Shown: positions 18,379 to 26,801, counted from the first letter of the stretch. The stretch is DNA of 41,001 bases from Flammeovirga sp. OC4 (GCF_000812565.1 NZ_JTAM01000080.1:1-41001); one strand, 5' to 3'. The notes: generated by a model not told the origin, from the letters alone. Program-made: numbers and translations.

Positions 18379-19614
18379 ATGAAAACTTTTTCTAACTTAT
18401 TACTAAGGTTATTTGCAACCTTACTTCCACTTTCATTTATAGTATTCACAAGCTGTAGTAGCTCTGATGAAGAGCTACCTGCAATAGCAAGTGTGGTGGC
18501 CAAATTTGATTATGAATTATCGAATGAAGGAGTTGCTCCTTCAACGGTTACTTTTACAAATACATCAATTGCAGCTACTTCATATGTTTGGAACTTCGGT
18601 ATAGAAGGAGAAACTTCAACAGATGAAAATCCTGAATTCACGTACGAAGAGTTTGGTACTTTTGACGTTACATTAATTGCAAGAGCTGATGATGACAGAG
18701 CAGATACTACGACTCAAACGATTGTCATTAAAGATCCGCTAGGAGGTAAAAAACCTACTCTTTACTACACTGATAGAGCTACAGGTCAAATTCACATGAT
18801 TATTTTGGATGACGATGCTGAAACACCAATTGTACAGACTTTTGGAGAAAAACATACCAAGCCTTACGGTATTGCTGCTGACTTGGATAACGAAAATTTA
18901 TATGTTGTAGACCAAGAAGACGAATTAATGTATCAATACGATGCACTTGTAAAAGGAGAAAAATCAGTAATATTAAATGTAGCTGATCTTGGTGATGACG
19001 CTTATATGATGTACTACCCAGCAGGTGTCAAAGTGATTGAGGGAAGGTTATACTGGGGTGCTGAAGGTGGTATTTATACTTCTGCTTTAGACGGTTCTGA
19101 TTTAAAACCATTTGTTGAATTTTCAACAGCAAACGGGGCATTTGAAGGTTCATTACCATTAGGTATTTCATATGACGCAGAAAATCAAGTGATCTATTTT
19201 GCGAATGATGCTTACGACTTCGGTGGAGGTGTTTACAAAGTTAATTTAGACGGTACAGGTTTAGAAGAAATCATCCCTGAGGTTGATGCTGGTGATATTT
19301 CTTACCTTGATGGTAAATTATACTATTTTGATTTCATTACGGCTAAAGGAACGATCTACGAAATTGCTTCTAAAACTAAAACAGAATTTGTGGATTATCC
19401 ACAAGAGTTTGTTTGGGGGACAATTGCAGACCCTATTACAAAAAGAGTATACTGGACTGACAGAGGTACAAATGATGACGGTACAGATGGTAAAATTATG
19501 TCTGCCAACCTAGATGGTTCAGATATCAAAGTGGTTTTAGATATTGATAATATTCCTGCAGTTGATGATGTTAAAATATTGAGACCATATGCGCTTGCAT
19601 TAGGCTTGTTTTAA
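18379..19614 (+). CDS. Surface lipoprotein with PKD domain and YWTD-type beta-propeller
   Basis: 411 aa with a lipoprotein signal (Cys26 in FTSC) followed by SSSDEE, an acidic stretch like the Bacteroidota surface-export signal. A PKD-like domain spans about 40-118 (YVWNFGIEGE, FTYEEFGTFDVTL). It is followed by a six-bladed propeller of the LDL-receptor YWTD type (about 125-410): TLYYTDRATGQIH, LYWGAEGGIYTSALDGSD, VYKVNLDGTGLEEI and VYWTDRG ... ANLDGSDIKVVL. No enzyme motif is seen. In the position where glycan loci have SusE/F-like lipoproteins, it probably binds the polymer or its peptides at the cell surface. Confidence 0.75.
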   Translation: MKTFSNLLLRLFATLLPLSFIVFTSCSSSDEELPAIASVVAKFDYELSNEGVAPSTVTFTNTSIAATSYVWNFGIEGETSTDENPEFTYEEFGTFDVTLIARADDDRADTTTQTIVIKDPLGGKKPTLYYTDRATGQIHMIILDDDAETPIVQTFGEKHTKPYGIAADLDNENLYVVDQEDELMYQYDALVKGEKSVILNVADLGDDAYMMYYPAGVKVIEGRLYWGAEGGIYTSALDGSDLKPFVEFSTANGAFEGSLPLGISYDAENQVIYFANDAYDFGGGVYKVNLDGTGLEEIIPEVDAGDISYLDGKLYYFDFITAKGTIYEIASKTKTEFVDYPQEFVWGTIADPITKRVYWTDRGTNDDGTDGKIMSANLDGSDIKVVLDIDNIPAVDDVKILRPYALALGLF

Positions 19615-19638
19615 ACGGTTAGCTTAGCTAAATTTTAG

Positions 19639-20511
19639 GTGAATAACACTCCCTCTTCTAGTTTGGAAGAGGGAGCTAAAAATCTTAAGACATTGAAGAA
19701 AATTAAATTATTACTACCCGCATTACTGCTCTTGTCAGCTTCTGTTTTAGCACAAGGAAAACTCTTTATTATCGGAGGAGGGAAAAGGCCACCTGCATTG
19801 ATTCAGAGATTAGCAGATGAAGCAGATTTAAAAGAGGGATATGGTGTGGTGCTTGCAATGTCTAGCATTGAGCCCGATACATCTAGTTATTATGGTATAA
19901 AGCAATTCAGAGAATTGGGATTCACAAATATTCAATCAATGTATTATACATTTGAGAACATGCCTTCTTTCACTGCGTTAGATTCTTTGAGAAATGCTAA
20001 ATTAATTTACATCACAGGGGGTGATCAAAACCGTTTTATGAAGAGAATCGAAGGTACTGGAATATACAAAGCAATTCATGATTGTTTTGAAAATGGAGGA
20101 ATGATTGCCGGAACTAGTGCAGGAGCAGCCGTAATGAGTCATGTTATGATCACTGGTGATGAAAAAAACTACCCAGAATATGATGATACCGGCAGAACCA
20201 TAGAAAGTAATAATCTAATTTATAGTACAGGTCTAGGCATGCTCAAAAGCGTGATTATAGATCAGCATTTTATCCAAAGAAGTAGATATAATCGTTTATT
20301 TTCTGCGGTCATCGAACATCCTGAATTAAAAGGAATAGGGATTGATGAATCAACGGCAATTTTAGTAGAGAACAATACTGCCGAAGTGGTGGGAGAAAGT
20401 CAGGTAATACTTGTAGAGAAACCACAACATATCAACACAGACAAAACAAAAATCAGCACTCGAAAAATGAATGTAAGTATACTTCGAAGTGGTGATAAGA
20501 TAAAATTATAA
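19639..20511 (+). CDS. Cyanophycinase (S51), single-domain exported form
   Basis: The frame is open from a GTG at 19639 (290 aa). I prefer the TTG at 19693 (272 aa), because it gives the normal signal peptide MKKIKLLLPALLLLSASVLA and keeps the hairpin 19649-19675 outside the gene. In 290-aa numbering, the catalytic features are GGDQ (127-130), Ser160 in AGTSAGA, His210 in IDQHFIQRSR and Glu237 in GIGIDESTA, matching the known cyanophycinase Ser-His-Glu triad. The length fits the classical CphB enzyme, except that this one is exported and probably periplasmic. It should complete cleavage of imported fragments to beta-Asp-Arg. It is 12 bp before the isoaspartyl peptidase gene. Confidence 0.85.
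   Translation: MNNTPSSSLEEGAKNLKTLKKIKLLLPALLLLSASVLAQGKLFIIGGGKRPPALIQRLADEADLKEGYGVVLAMSSIEPDTSSYYGIKQFRELGFTNIQSMYYTFENMPSFTALDSLRNAKLIYITGGDQNRFMKRIEGTGIYKAIHDCFENGGMIAGTSAGAAVMSHVMITGDEKNYPEYDDTGRTIESNNLIYSTGLGMLKSVIIDQHFIQRSRYNRLFSAVIEHPELKGIGIDESTAILVENNTAEVVGESQVILVEKPQHINTDKTKISTRKMNVSILRSGDKIKL
19649..19675 (+). promoter_or_regulatory. Perfect intercistronic hairpin before the short cyanophycinase
   Basis: CTCCCTCTTC (19649-19658) pairs perfectly with GAAGAGGGAG (19666-19675) around a 7-nt loop. It has no T run. It ends 17 bp before the preferred TTG start at 19693 and may tune read-through, mRNA stability or translation of the downstream genes. Confidence 0.6.
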
Positions 20512-20523
20512 GCAAAAAGTAAT

Positions 20524-21453
20524 ATGAAAAATAAATTTGCCCTTGCTATTCACGGAGGAGCCGGAACACTTTTACCTACGGAAATTACACCTGAAAAAGC
20601 AGATGAAATACACGAAGCCTTGCAACATGCACTTTACGAAGGAAAGAAATGTCTTGCCGATGGAGGTACTGCTGTAGATGCCGTTGAAATTGCTGTGAAG
20701 GCTTTAGAGGACTGTCCGCTTTTCAATGCTGGAAAAGGAGCAGTAATGGCACATGATGGTTCATTTGAAATGGAAGCTTCAATCATGTCAGGTAAGACAC
20801 TAGAAGCAGGTGCAGTGGCAGGAATCCGTGGGGTTAAAAATCCAATACAATTGGCCAAGAAAATCCATGACGACCTTGACTTTGTTTTTATGCATGGTGA
20901 AGGGGCATTAAAATTTGCTCGAAGACATCAACTGAAAGAAGAAAAAGATGATTATTTCTTCACTCAATCTCGATATAAACAATGGCTGATGGCCAAAGAA
21001 ACCAATCAAATGTTGGTGGATCATGACGGTGAGAGAAAATTTGGAACGGTTGGAGCTGTTGCTTTAGATCAAGACGGAAACCTTGCCGCAGCCACATCAA
21101 CTGGCGGATTGGTTAACAAAAAGTACGGAAGATTGGGTGATAGTTCAGTCATCGGCTCAGGTACTTACGCCAGTAATGAAAGCTGTGCAGTTTCGTGTAC
21201 TGGTTATGGAGAATTCTTTTTGAAAGCTACAGTAGCAAGAGATATTTCGGCTTATATGGAAATGGGACAACTTTCATTGAAGGAAGCTACTGACAAAGTG
21301 GTCCATGATAAATTAGTAAAAATGGAAGGCGAAGGAGGAGTTATCGCAGTGGACCATGAAGGAAACATTGAACTTTCTTTTAATTCAGAAGGCATGTATA
21401 GAGGTTGGACATCATCTGATGAGCAAAAACTTAACGTTGCTATTTTCAAATAA
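20524..21453 (+). CDS. Isoaspartyl peptidase / plant-type L-asparaginase (Ntn hydrolase)
   Basis: 309 aa without a signal peptide, hence cytoplasmic. It shows AIHGGAGT (8-15), FNAGKGAV (67-74), the autocleavage site with nucleophile Thr175 in FGTVGAVA, and the substrate loop YGRLGDSSVIGSGTYA, with Arg203 and Asp206 at the positions that bind the aspartyl alpha groups. The proenzyme cleaves itself before Thr175 into alpha and beta subunits. The family hydrolyses beta-aspartyl dipeptides, including beta-Asp-Arg from cyanophycin, giving Asp and Arg. Its place between cyanophycinase and a transporter supports this role strongly. Asparaginase side activity is likely. Confidence 0.92.
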   Translation: MKNKFALAIHGGAGTLLPTEITPEKADEIHEALQHALYEGKKCLADGGTAVDAVEIAVKALEDCPLFNAGKGAVMAHDGSFEMEASIMSGKTLEAGAVAGIRGVKNPIQLAKKIHDDLDFVFMHGEGALKFARRHQLKEEKDDYFFTQSRYKQWLMAKETNQMLVDHDGERKFGTVGAVALDQDGNLAAATSTGGLVNKKYGRLGDSSVIGSGTYASNESCAVSCTGYGEFFLKATVARDISAYMEMGQLSLKEATDKVVHDKLVKMEGEGGVIAVDHEGNIELSFNSEGMYRGWTSSDEQKLNVAIFK

Positions 21454-21520
21454 GCTCAATTCTATCATAAAGAATCCCCTTTTTTCTTAGTACAATTCAT
21501 CACAAGAAAACAAAGAAATA

Positions 21521-22897
21521 ATGATTAAGAAGTTACCTGATACTTTGGTGATTACCTCATTTATTCTGCTCTTTTTTATTGGCCTAACCTGGGTAATCTC
21601 AGCAGGCGAATACCAGAGAGAAATAATTGACGGAAGGAATATTCTAATTCCCAATACATATCATTTGGTGGAAGCCCAACCTCAGAGTATCACTTCTTTT
21701 TTTACAGCTCCGATAGAAGGATTTATTGCTGCAGCCGAAATCATTGCATTTATTTTTATTGTAGGAGGTGCTTTTGGTATGATCACTTCTACTGAAGCCA
21801 TAGATGCTGGCTTACAAAAGTTGGTGGTTTGGAGTAATAGAAAATCAACTTACAAAATGATAATGATTCCATTTTTGATTGTATGCTTCTCTCTTGCTGG
21901 AGCCACTTTTGGAATGTCCGAAGAAGTGCTCATCTTTATTTTAATTACACTTCCTATGGCTAAAGCCTTAAAGTTGGACCCTATCGTTGGGATTGCCATT
22001 CCCTTTGTAGGCGCTGGTGTTGGGTTTGCAGGTGCAATCAGTAATCCCTTCACCATAGGGATTGCACAAGGTATAGCAGAAATCCCTCTTTTCAGTGGAT
22101 GGGAATATAGAATCGTCATTTGGAGTATTTTCACTTTGATTGGTGTAATGTATATCATGTATTACGTCTCACAAATTGATAAAAATCCTCATAAAAGTTT
22201 AATCGCTCCAAATGATGAAAAAGGAGGTGAAAATACAATCAAAGCTGTCGACTTTAATATCAAAAGAAAGGCTGTACTCTTTTTGTTTCTAATGGGAATT
22301 ATCGGCCTAGTTATTGGGGTGGCTCAATACCAATGGTATATGGTTGAAATAGGAGCGCTATTTTTCGTTATTGGCTTTTTAGGTTGCATCATATGTGGTG
22401 TAAATGCCAACGCAATGAGTGATCATTTTATAAAAGGTGCTAAGGAAATGATGACTGCTGCAATGGTGATTGCATCTTGTAAGGGAATATTGATTGTAGC
22501 TACTGAAGGGAAGATTATTGACACCGTTTTATTTTCCATCTCTAACCTTATGAATGGATTGCCAGATTTTGCAGCAGCCGAAGCGATGTTCTTATTTCAA
22601 AGTGCATTGAATACCGTATTACCCTCAGGGTCAGGACAAGCCGCTTTGACCATGCCCATTACTGCTCCTTTAAGTGACCTTTTGGGCATCTCAAGACAAG
22701 TGGCAGTATTAGCATTCCAATTTGGTGACGGACTCACTAACCTCGTGATTCCAACGAGCGGGGTCACTATGGGAGTATTGTCTATTGCCAAAATACCCTA
22801 TGAAATTTGGCTCAAATGGATGTTACCTTTACTAGGTATTTTGATGCTCGCAGCAGGAGTTTTGTTGGTACTACCACTCTATTTCCACTTGATATAA
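21521..22897 (+). CDS. YfcC-family inner-membrane transporter
   Basis: 458 aa, highly hydrophobic, with about 12 membrane segments. Segments such as LVITSFILLFFIGLTWVI (about 8-27) and IIAFIFIVGGAFGMI, plus conserved hairpins GAGVGFAGAISNPFTIGIA (about 165-183) and LPSGSGQAALTMPI (about 366-379), place it in the YfcC/DcuC-like branch of the ion-transporter superfamily, often annotated as arginine/ornithine antiporter or C4-dicarboxylate carrier. Gene context suggests import of beta-Asp-Arg from the periplasm, because the peptidase that splits it is cytoplasmic; Arg/Orn exchange is the alternative. It follows the peptidase by 67 bp and is the last gene before a repeat-filled gap. Confidence 0.8.
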   Translation: MIKKLPDTLVITSFILLFFIGLTWVISAGEYQREIIDGRNILIPNTYHLVEAQPQSITSFFTAPIEGFIAAAEIIAFIFIVGGAFGMITSTEAIDAGLQKLVVWSNRKSTYKMIMIPFLIVCFSLAGATFGMSEEVLIFILITLPMAKALKLDPIVGIAIPFVGAGVGFAGAISNPFTIGIAQGIAEIPLFSGWEYRIVIWSIFTLIGVMYIMYYVSQIDKNPHKSLIAPNDEKGGENTIKAVDFNIKRKAVLFLFLMGIIGLVIGVAQYQWYMVEIGALFFVIGFLGCIICGVNANAMSDHFIKGAKEMMTAAMVIASCKGILIVATEGKIIDTVLFSISNLMNGLPDFAAAEAMFLFQSALNTVLPSGSGQAALTMPITAPLSDLLGISRQVAVLAFQFGDGLTNLVIPTSGVTMGVLSIAKIPYEIWLKWMLPLLGILMLAAGVLLVLPLYFHLI

Positions 22898-22934
22898 TAA
22901 CGACCTAAAATAAGTGAATTTTAAACTGAGATTT

Positions 22935-23240
22935 CATTATTTATTAGTTTCTAGAAATCAGGAGATTTTTGATAATCTGAAGGACACGAATGAGCTTTCT
23001 ACCATTTTAGTTTGGTAGTACTCCCCCGGCCTTGAAGGGAAAAGCGTGAAGAATTTCATGGAATGAGCCGTTAAAAATGATTTTGCTGTTTGAGCTTTAG
23101 CGAGTTTAAAATCATTTAGGCGAAAGAAATGGAATTTAGCTTTTGACTTCTAAGCCTAGCTTTTTTTGCTTTGTTTTTTCAGCAATGGAAAAAATGAAGA
23201 AGAAGGGTGTTTGGAAGTCGACCATCGTAAACTTATAGAT
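22935..23240 (-). repeat. Dispersed mosaic repeat, reverse orientation
   Basis: It contains, in reverse orientation to the copies at 8646-9654, the blocks GGCCTTGAAGGGAAAAGCGT (from 23028), TTAAAAATGATTTTGCTGTT and the GAAGAAGAAGG stretch, plus the AGAAATCAGGAGATTT and GGACACGAATGA blocks shared with 1-175 and 35214-35553. The ends are degenerate. It sits inside the cyanophycin locus, between the transporter and the T9SS cyanophycinase. Confidence 0.8.
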
Positions 23241-23384
23241 ATATACTTGATGAGTAGAATCAACTCATTAGCATAAAAATATTTTCAACCAACTATAACT
23301 TATTAGCTCTTTTTTCAAGTACAATCTTGGGGTTGTCTTATAGGATGTAAACACTTAATTCATAGCATATTTCGTTTGGCTTTG

Positions 23385-23396
23385 GTGATGCATCAC
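23385..23396 (+). promoter_or_regulatory. Palindromic candidate operator before the T9SS cyanophycinase
   Basis: GTGATGCATCAC is a perfect 12-bp palindrome 56 bp upstream of the ATG at 23453. The downstream TATAATTTAC could be part of a promoter, but the match to TAnnTTTG is poor. It may be a repressor or activator site. Confidence 0.35.
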
Positions 23397-23452
23397 TCTA
23401 TAATTTACCTCAAGAATGTCTCTTAAAATTCATACCTTAAATTATAACTATT

Positions 23453-25543
23453 ATGAAAAGTAACTATTACAATGTAAAAGGAATTGCATTCATTGCTATT
23501 CTGTTTCTAAATGTTTTAAACTCCTATGCTCAAGGGTATAACTTTTCTTTGGAAGGTGGTACATGGAACGGGCACGGAAGCATTTCGCCTAATGGTGCAA
23601 CAATGCTTGTAGGCGGTGCTGAAGTGGGTGGTGATGGAGAAGTAAATGCTACGCAGTGGTTCTTAGATCAAGCAGATGGAGGTGATTATTTGGTACTAAG
23701 AACGGATGCAGTGGGCAATCAGGCTTCATGGATATGGAGTAACTTCAGCAACTCAATAAGTGCTGCTGCTGAACTATCAATTACGACTAGAAATGCTGCC
23801 AACAATACAACGGTAGCACAATACATTCGTGATGCTGAGGCTGTATTTATTGCGGGTGGAGATCAAAGAGAATATATGGACCTTTGGAAAGGGACAGCTG
23901 TAGAAGATGCAATAAATTACCTCATTAATGATAAGAAGGTTCCTGTAGGTGGTACTTCTGCAGGAATGGCAATTATGGGCGGTACTTATTATGCTCCAGC
24001 CACTTCGGGAATATTAAGCTCAGAGATTCTGGATGACCCCTACCATCCTTATACCAACAATTCATTTTTTTACAACGATTTTATTGACAACCCTTTCCTC
24101 ACCAATGTCATCACTGACACACATTTAGACCGCACACATGGAACAAATAATGAAAACAGATACGGTAGAGCTTTCGGATTGTTAGCGAGAACCGTTGCGG
24201 ACAAAAATGAAACTAACCGGTATGCTATTGCATGTGATGAAGCTACTTTTGTATGTATAGATGGAAGTGGTAATGCAAAAGTTTTTGGAGATGGAGGACA
24301 AACGCAATACCCTACTAAAACCTACTTTATGGTTGTCAACTGTGCAGTCCCTGAGAATATCACTTCTGGTCAATCTTTAGTATGGAACAACAATTCGGCT
24401 GCAGTGAAAGCCTACGTGATTCAAGGATCTATCAATGGAAATGGTAATTCATTTAATTTAAACGATTGGAAAACTGCATCAGGTGGTGGTTGGTTAGACA
24501 TGTACACAAACAATGGTTACAATGGTTTTAATTACATCAATGGAAGTGGTGCAACAACTGGAGCCACTGCACCCAATTGTGATGGTGGAACAACCCCAAC
24601 CGTTTGTGATATTCCCAATTTGTCGATCGATGGAACAACCGCTTCAAGCATTACAACCTCTTGGAATAACACCGGGGCAAGTTCTTATAAATTGAGATAT
24701 AGGGTGACGGGTACTTCTTCATGGACAACTATTACTGTCAATACTACTAGTTATTCAATCCAAAGTCTATCTTCTTCTACAAGCTATGATCTTCGTGTGA
24801 GAAGTGTTTGTGGCACCGATCAAAGTAACTACTCTCCTATCCAAATTGTCACTACGGCTTCAGCAGTTGATTATTGTTCATCTTATGGCAACTCCACTAG
24901 TTATGAATATATCGATGAAGTGGGAATTGATGGAATTTACAATTTCTCAGGAAATGATAATGGGTATGGAAATTATACTTCGGTAACTTTCAACCTTACA
25001 AAAGGAAATACGCATACGCTTTTTGTAGATCCAAACACTTCTGATAGAGAGCGATTTGTGATATGGATTGACTACAATCAAGATGGTATTTTTGATACCA
25101 ATACTGAAGAAATCGCCTATCGTTCAACAAGACGATCTTTTACAAGTAACTTCACTGTTCCTAACTCAGCATTAAGCGGTACTACTAGAATGAGAGTAAG
25201 TATGCAATATGCAAATGACGGTTATCCCAATCCATGTGATGTGATTAGTTATGGAGAAGTGGAAGATTATACCGTGATGATCAGTGATGGTTCCTCTGCC
25301 AGAACAAAGCATTTTACAGCTATAGAAATTTCAAATCAAGTATTTCCAAACCCAACCGAAGGACAAATCACATACAGTACTTCTGCTGAAGTTGTTGAAA
25401 TGTCAGTGTTTGATATGTTGGGAAATACATTAATCAAAGTACAGACCAATACTGTTGACATCTCTTCTTTGAATAAAGGGATTTACATCGTTCAGATAGA
25501 CGAAAACGGTAAAAAGTCAATGCACAAAATCATAAAGAAATAA
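23453..25543 (+). CDS. T9SS-secreted multidomain cyanophycinase
   Basis: 696 aa with a signal peptide (1-27, ending SYAQ). The cyanophycinase domain (about 28-330) has GGDQ (135-138), Ser169 in GGTSAGMAI, His224 in TDTHLDRTHG and Glu263 in ACDEAT, so the triad is complete. An FN3 domain (about 386-468), a GEVED-type domain (about 474-610, DRERFVIWIDYNQDGIFD and YGEVEDYTV) and a type A T9SS sorting domain (about 625-696, VFPNPTEG ... GIYIVQI ... HKIIKK) follow. This is the best candidate for the cell-surface or extracellular depolymerase of insoluble cyanophycin granules. Its gene is 4 bp before rocD. Confidence 0.9.
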   Translation: MKSNYYNVKGIAFIAILFLNVLNSYAQGYNFSLEGGTWNGHGSISPNGATMLVGGAEVGGDGEVNATQWFLDQADGGDYLVLRTDAVGNQASWIWSNFSNSISAAAELSITTRNAANNTTVAQYIRDAEAVFIAGGDQREYMDLWKGTAVEDAINYLINDKKVPVGGTSAGMAIMGGTYYAPATSGILSSEILDDPYHPYTNNSFFYNDFIDNPFLTNVITDTHLDRTHGTNNENRYGRAFGLLARTVADKNETNRYAIACDEATFVCIDGSGNAKVFGDGGQTQYPTKTYFMVVNCAVPENITSGQSLVWNNNSAAVKAYVIQGSINGNGNSFNLNDWKTASGGGWLDMYTNNGYNGFNYINGSGATTGATAPNCDGGTTPTVCDIPNLSIDGTTASSITTSWNNTGASSYKLRYRVTGTSSWTTITVNTTSYSIQSLSSSTSYDLRVRSVCGTDQSNYSPIQIVTTASAVDYCSSYGNSTSYEYIDEVGIDGIYNFSGNDNGYGNYTSVTFNLTKGNTHTLFVDPNTSDRERFVIWIDYNQDGIFDTNTEEIAYRSTRRSFTSNFTVPNSALSGTTRMRVSMQYANDGYPNPCDVISYGEVEDYTVMISDGSSARTKHFTAIEISNQVFPNPTEGQITYSTSAEVVEMSVFDMLGNTLIKVQTNTVDISSLNKGIYIVQIDENGKKSMHKIIKK

Positions 25544-25547
25544 AGGA

Positions 25548-26801
25548 ATGAATACTAACCATACCACCTCTTCACAAGAGGCTATCGCTTTAGAAAAAAA
25601 ATATGGGGCCCATAATTACGCTCCACTTCCTGTAGTACTCGAAAAAGGAGAAGGAGTTTATGTTTGGGATGTAGAAGGTAAAAAATATTTTGATTTTCTA
25701 TCTGCCTACAGTGCCGTCAATCAAGGTCATGTGCACCCTCGAATTCTGAATGCCTTGACAAAACAAGCGTCAAAATTGACACTTACTTCCAGAGCTTTTT
25801 ACTCTGACCAATTAGGGAAAGCTGAAAAAATGCTTTGTAGCCTTTTTGGTTATGAGCGTGCCATTCTTATGAATACAGGAGCTGAAGGAAATGAAACCGC
25901 TATTAAACTCGCTAGAAAATGGGGATATGAAAAGAAGGGTATTCCTCAAAATAAAGCGATTATAGTAGGCGTAGAAAAAAACTTCCATGGCAGAACAACA
26001 ACTATTATTTCTGCTTCTACAGATCCAGTTGCCACAACCAATTTCGGGCCTTTTATGCCTGGTTTTGAGATTGTGCCTTACAATAATCTAGAAGTCTTGG
26101 AGGAGGTGCTTCAAAACCCCAATGTGGCAGGTTTATGGTTAGAACCAATCCAAGGAGAAGCAGGTGTTTACCTTCCTGAAGAAGGATATTTGAAAAAGGC
26201 ACAAGCACTTTGTAAAAAGTACAATGTTCTTTTCATGGTGGATGAAGTGCAAACAGGTGTAGGAAGAACCGGAAAATTATTGGCGTCTGATTATGAAGAG
26301 ATCAAACCCGATATGATCATCCTCGGTAAAGCCATTTCGGGTGGTTTTTATCCTGTATCAGCAGTGTTGACTTCATCAGAAGTAATGGATATTTTCAAGC
26401 CAGGGCAGCATGGTTCTACCTACGGAGGGAATCCACTAGCATGTGCAGTAATGATGGAAGCACTCCAAGTTCTTCAGGATGAAAGGTTAACGGAAAATGC
26501 TTATCGCCTTGGAAAAATCTTTAGAGAAAGAATACTTGAATTGTGTAAGCAAACAGACCTTTTGGTGGGTGTCAGAGGAAAAGGTTTATTGAATGCACTG
26601 ATTGTAAACGATACAGAAGACAGTAGTACTGCTACTGAAATTTGTTATGAATTAATGCATAATGGTCTCCTTGCCAAACCTACACATGGTAACATTATCC
26701 GTTTCGCACCTCCATTAGTCATTACAGAAAATCAATTGAATAAGTGTCTTGATATAATTGAAGCAACCATTAAGAAATTTGAATTGGTTGAATCGGAGTA
26801 A
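25548..26801 (+). CDS. rocD: Ornithine--oxo-acid aminotransferase
   Basis: 417 aa, fold-type I PLP enzyme of the class III aminotransferases. Visible are GAEGNETAIKLARKWGY (111-127), NFHGRT (145-150), Asp232 in VDEVQTGVGRTG and the PLP lysine Lys261 in ILGKAISGG; HGSTYGGNPLA (288-298) is the phosphate-binding segment. The N-terminal YGAHNYAPLPVVL (19-31) is typical of ornithine aminotransferase rather than acetylornithine aminotransferase. It converts ornithine and 2-oxoglutarate to glutamate-5-semialdehyde and glutamate. Coupled at 4 bp to a cyanophycinase, it is well placed to channel cyanophycin-derived arginine nitrogen into glutamate. Confidence 0.93.
   Translation: MNTNHTTSSQEAIALEKKYGAHNYAPLPVVLEKGEGVYVWDVEGKKYFDFLSAYSAVNQGHVHPRILNALTKQASKLTLTSRAFYSDQLGKAEKMLCSLFGYERAILMNTGAEGNETAIKLARKWGYEKKGIPQNKAIIVGVEKNFHGRTTTIISASTDPVATTNFGPFMPGFEIVPYNNLEVLEEVLQNPNVAGLWLEPIQGEAGVYLPEEGYLKKAQALCKKYNVLFMVDEVQTGVGRTGKLLASDYEEIKPDMIILGKAISGGFYPVSAVLTSSEVMDIFKPGQHGSTYGGNPLACAVMMEALQVLQDERLTENAYRLGKIFRERILELCKQTDLLVGVRGKGLLNALIVNDTEDSSTATEICYELMHNGLLAKPTHGNIIRFAPPLVITENQLNKCLDIIEATIKKFELVESE

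Larger units (their letters stand above)
22898..23452 (+). other. 555-bp spacer inside the locus
   Basis: No gene and no clear terminator follow the transporter. The left half is the dispersed repeat (22935-23240). The right half is unique AT-rich sequence with the palindrome at 23385-23396 and presumably the promoter of the second transcription unit (cyanophycinase and rocD). Confidence 0.5.

Noticed and set aside
22935-23240. Insertion sequence remnant inside the locus
   Set aside because: No transposase fragment is detectable in any frame; the block matches the short non-coding repeat family instead.
25548-26801. Acetylornithine aminotransferase (ArgD) as identity
   Set aside because: The YGAHNYAPLPVVL start and the catabolic neighbourhood fit ornithine aminotransferase better, though the families are close.
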